Assembly (NCBI GenBank): GCA_016287765.1
Contig: JAEEWS010000010.1
Location: forward strand, 1-64,000
Length of the DNA: 64,000 bases
Origin: Lachnospiraceae bacterium
GTDB lineage: Bacteria > Bacillota_A > Clostridia > Lachnospirales > Lachnospiraceae
Direction: 5' to 3'
The notes beneath the pieces were generated by a model. It was not told the origin of the DNA. It searched no databases and worked only from the letters and a program-made list of their open reading frames with translations. Below, piece by piece: positions 61,526 through 64,000 of this stretch. Each line of letters opens with the position of its first letter. Position 1 is the stretch's first letter. Made by a program: the position numbers and the translations under genes.

Positions 61526-62701
61526 TTAGTGATGGAAAAGTCTGATACCGGTAAAGCACATTGTCATATTGTGGTCGTTGCAGGCCTTGATGACATTGTC
61601 ATCACGAACCGATCCGCCGGGCTCAGCAATATAGCAAACGCCTGATTTGTATGCTCTCTCGATGTTGTCTCCGAAAGGGAAGAAAGCATCTGATCCGAGA
61701 GCCACTCCGGTATTCTTTTTGATCCAGGCTTTTTTCTCCTCTCTTGTGAATTCCTTGGGTCTTTCGGTGAATATATTCTGCCACTTGCCGTCTGCAAGCA
61801 CATCGTCGCACTCATCTCCGATATAGAGGTCGATGGCATTGTCTCTGTCGGCTCTGCCTATGCTTTCCTTAAATTTAAGGCCCAGCACCTGAGGTGCCTG
61901 ACGAAGCCACCAGTTGTCTGCTTTCTGACCTGCGAGACGTGTGCAATGGATCCTGGACTGCTGTCCTGCACCGATACCGATAGCCTGACCACCCTTAGCA
62001 TAGCATACCGAATTGGACTGAGTGTACTTCAAAGTGATAAGAGAAATGATAAGGTCGATCTTTGCGCTCTCAGGAAGTTCCTTGTTGTCGGAAACTATGT
62101 TTGTAAGCATGTTCTCATCGATAACCAGTTCATTTCTGCCCTGCTCAAAGGTGATACCGAACACTTCCTTATGCTCAATGGGTGCGGGCTTGTAAGAAGG
62201 ATCGATCTGAATAACGCAATAATTGCCCTTCTTCTTGGCCTTGAGTATCTCAAGTGCTTCGGGCTCGTATCCGGGAGCGATGATACCGTCGGACACTTCT
62301 CTCTTTACAAGCATAGCGGTGTCAACATCGCAGGTATCCGAAAGAGAAATGAAATCACCGAAACTGGACATTCTGTCTGCGCCTCTGGCACGTGCATATG
62401 CGGACGCGAGGGGTGAAAGCTTTTCGAACTCAGTAACCCAGTAGATCTGCTTTTCAACATCATTAAGCTCCTTACCTACAGCAGCGCCTGCAGGGGAAAC
62501 ATGCTTAAAGGATGTGGCTGCGGGAAGTCCTGTTGCTCTCTTTAATTCGGAAACAAGCTGCCAGCCGTTAAATGCATCCAGAAGGTTAATATATCCGGGC
62601 CTGCCGTTAAGTACGGTAATGGGAAGTTCTCCCCCTTCCATATATACTTTTGAAGGCTTCTGATTGGGATTGCAGCCGTATTTTAATTCCATCTCTTTCA
62701 T
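61526..62701 (-). CDS. stand-alone AICAR transformylase (C-terminal half of PurH)
   Basis: Formylates AICAR with 10-formyl-THF to FAICAR, the ninth step of purine synthesis. It has 391 residues and begins directly at the transformylase part (ELKYGCNPNQKPSKVY). The active-site Lys-His is in SFKHVSPAGAAVG; SDAFFPFGDNIERAYKSGV and a GGSVRDD segment near the end are conserved. The usual bifunctional PurH is about 510 residues and carries IMP cyclohydrolase at its N-terminus; that half is missing here and is replaced by a PurO-type protein encoded 43 nt upstream. Confidence 0.92.
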   Translation of the reverse strand: MKEMELKYGCNPNQKPSKVYMEGGELPITVLNGRPGYINLLDAFNGWQLVSELKRATGLPAATSFKHVSPAGAAVGKELNDVEKQIYWVTEFEKLSPLASAYARARGADRMSSFGDFISLSDTCDVDTAMLVKREVSDGIIAPGYEPEALEILKAKKKGNYCVIQIDPSYKPAPIEHKEVFGITFEQGRNELVIDENMLTNIVSDNKELPESAKIDLIISLITLKYTQSNSVCYAKGGQAIGIGAGQQSRIHCTRLAGQKADNWWLRQAPQVLGLKFKESIGRADRDNAIDLYIGDECDDVLADGKWQNIFTERPKEFTREEKKAWIKKNTGVALGSDAFFPFGDNIERAYKSGVCYIAEPGGSVRDDNVIKACNDHNMTMCFTGIRLFHH

Positions 62702-62744
62702 TTTTTTCTCCTTTATGATAACTGAAATAATATATTCCTGCTAC

Positions 62745-63458
62745 TTATTTATTCTTGTTTACGATCCTGGTTTCGGTCTTTCCGGTTTCAATGTCGATAA
62801 ATCTTACAAATAATGATACCTTGTTATCCTCATTCAAAGAATTCCATACATTATCGGTGAATTCATCGATATTTCCTTTAATCTCCGTCTTTACGGGTTC
62901 TCCGGAAAAGCTGGGAAGGGGATTACCGTCACCCATATAAGTGTGGATGATCCTGCCCTCACCCTTTGCGGGTCCGTTGTAAGCAAAGGTAAAACGATTG
63001 CAGGAAGAAGGATCTCCGTCATTACTCTTTAATATAGAAAGGGCAAAGTTGAATTTTCCCTCATCAACATGCATGATACCTGAAATTCTGGGAGTATAAT
63101 TGGGTGCATCGGGCTCGAACTCTCTTGTGCGGAGAGACTGTTCAAAAGTCTGCTGCTTATCCATAAGTTCATAGATGGTGTCTGTCTGATCTCCGTTGGT
63201 AACGATGGTCTTGTTGCCGAGAACACGGACAGGTCTGTATATTATAAGGCTGGGATCAACCATTTTTGAAGGGTCGAAGGCCTCTGTTCTGATGCCGTCT
63301 CCTTCCGTTACAAAAATACGATTGCGTGAATTTACGCTTCTTCCCATGATGAAATAGGCTGTCACTGCCGATCTTCCGTCCTCCGAACAGCCGATCACTA
63401 TGCCTCTTCCGGGATAAGTGTTACTGCTGAGGTATTCATTTAATGATACGCTTTTCAT
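62745..63458 (-). CDS. purO: IMP cyclohydrolase, PurO (archaeal) type
   Basis: Closes FAICAR to IMP, the last step of purine synthesis. The 237-residue protein matches the archaeal-type Ntn-fold IMP cyclohydrolase: YPGRGIVIGCSEDGRSAVTA near 16-35 (with the PGRG motif), GRSVNSRNR, and NYTPRISGI. It is unrelated to the PurH cyclohydrolase domain. Ribosome site GGAGG lies 6 nt before the ATG. It forms an operon with the stand-alone transformylase, so the pair replaces PurH. Confidence 0.88.
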   Translation of the reverse strand: MKSVSLNEYLSSNTYPGRGIVIGCSEDGRSAVTAYFIMGRSVNSRNRIFVTEGDGIRTEAFDPSKMVDPSLIIYRPVRVLGNKTIVTNGDQTDTIYELMDKQQTFEQSLRTREFEPDAPNYTPRISGIMHVDEGKFNFALSILKSNDGDPSSCNRFTFAYNGPAKGEGRIIHTYMGDGNPLPSFSGEPVKTEIKGNIDEFTDNVWNSLNEDNKVSLFVRFIDIETGKTETRIVNKNK

Positions 63459-63498
63459 GGTGGTCCTCCATATATTTTATAAGTTTCCGGGAAATAAA

Positions 63499-63526
63499 AA
63501 TGCTACCCTGTTTAAAGAGTAGCATT
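63499..63526 (-). terminator. terminator of GH94 gene
   Basis: AATGCTAC-type stem of eleven pairs (63499-63509 with 63516-63526, wobble included), 6-nt loop and T-run on the minus strand. It lies between the GH94 stop and the purO start. Confidence 0.8.
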
Positions 63527-63580
63527 GTTTTAAATATTTATCAATTTTTAAATTTTAATGCAAACTATCAGTTAAACTAA

Positions 63581-64000
63581 TCACATCTCGCAAACAACGG
63601 TATTATCCTTTTTAAGTTTTGATGCGGGAATGTAATCGCCCGGGATCTCTTCTCCGTTAAGAACGATCTTCTTAACACCGGATTCGGATCCGTTATTGTT
63701 CACATACTTAATTGAAAGATGAGAACCTCTGAAGTCCTTTTCGATCTCAAATTCCTTCCAATCCGAAGGTACGGAAGGAGAAAGTTTTATACCGTTGAAA
63801 TCAGGGCGAAGTCCCAGGATACCTTCAACACAGCCCACCATTACGGTCGACGCTGTTCCTGTAAGCCAGTGAACATGTGATCTTCCTTCAAAAGGAGAAT
63901 CAACGGACTCGGTGAACTGTCCGTGGCAATAAGGCTCCAGCTTTCTGATCTCTGCCTTGTCATTCATATTGGCGGGTGAGCTCTCCGAAAAATACTCGAA
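63581..64000 (-). CDS. GH94 family glycoside phosphorylase, C-terminal end (partial)
   Basis: The open frame runs through the window edge; the 5' part lies outside. The visible 139 codons match the end of GH94 enzymes (cellobiose/cellodextrin or related beta-glucan phosphorylases): EYFSESSPANMNDKAE, LEPYCHGQF, RSHVHWLTGTASTVMVGCVE, ILGLRPDFNGIKLSPSVPSD. These split a glucoside with phosphate, saving ATP. An internal ATG at 63965-63967 is not the start. The exact substrate cannot be told from this piece. Placed beside purine genes rather than with the other carbohydrate genes. Confidence 0.88.
   Translation of the reverse strand, partial: FEYFSESSPANMNDKAEIRKLEPYCHGQFTESVDSPFEGRSHVHWLTGTASTVMVGCVEGILGLRPDFNGIKLSPSVPSDWKEFEIEKDFRGSHLSIKYVNNNGSESGVKKIVLNGEEIPGDYIPASKLKKDNTVVCEM

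Noticed and set aside
1..64000. CRISPR arrays, rRNA genes, prophage or complete insertion sequences
   Set aside because: No regular repeat-spacer pattern, no rRNA-like segments, and no transposase, integrase or phage structural genes were seen.

Overview
The window looks like part of a chromosome of a plant-fibre-degrading, strictly anaerobic Firmicute of the Lachnospiraceae, probably Butyrivibrio-like. The case rests on a GH8/GH10/GH43 xylan set, a GH94 phosphorylase, CUT1 sugar importers without a local ATPase, a sensory [FeFe]-hydrogenase homologue, an archaeal-type IMP cyclohydrolase and strong AGGAGG-type ribosome sites. This is inference from gene content; there is no rRNA. Almost all genes are on the minus strand.

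Region 1 (1-13.5 kb) is housekeeping with some sensory genes: a C-terminally truncated MocR regulator divergent from an ECF S component (vitamin uptake); a metF / MetH-activation-domain / metH operon; a soluble chemoreceptor fused to an H-cluster domain; two overlapping CNNM/CorC-type membrane proteins; ilvB and queA.

Region 2 (13.6-19.2 kb) is accessory: tRNA-Gly(GCC), a membrane chemoreceptor, a broken DUF4143 ATPase, a GNAT, an iron-sulfur-flavoprotein-like reductase, a RacX-like racemase and a membrane-anchored hydrolase. It is bracketed by identical 38-nt REP-like units in inverted orientation. The same repeat family ends the mocR gene at the left edge.

Region 3 (19.2-31.5 kb) is one long minus-strand gene run that starts at a sigma-A promoter near 31.46 kb: an arylsulfotransferase-like membrane protein, topB, a GlmU-like beta-helix protein, an S1-domain protein, a DUF5716-like protein, rex, nnrDE, alr, a small unknown and an Rsm22-type methyltransferase.

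Region 4 (31.5-39.1 kb) holds a structured 129-nt element, an esterase, a heparinase-like lyase, pyrE, an MgtC-like protein, glyA (plus strand) and an ABC-F ATPase.

Region 5 (39.2-60.95 kb) is the carbohydrate region: GH10 xylanase, a three-repeat sortable surface protein, GH8 and GH43 enzymes (plus strand), an AraC regulator, then a 13-kb operon with a mirror-image layout: SBP-permease-permease, NHL-repeat protein, YIP1 membrane protein, DUF5696 protein, permease-permease-SBP. It is preceded by a LacI regulator. A near-palindrome over the operon start site (GGTTAATCGGTTAACC) recurs in the lacI leader, so the LacI protein probably controls both itself and the operon. This cassette is the best candidate for an undescribed system.

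Region 6 (61-64 kb) carries purine synthesis split over two proteins (PurO-type cyclohydrolase plus stand-alone AICAR transformylase), a YolD-like protein and the 3' end of a GH94 phosphorylase gene that runs off the window.
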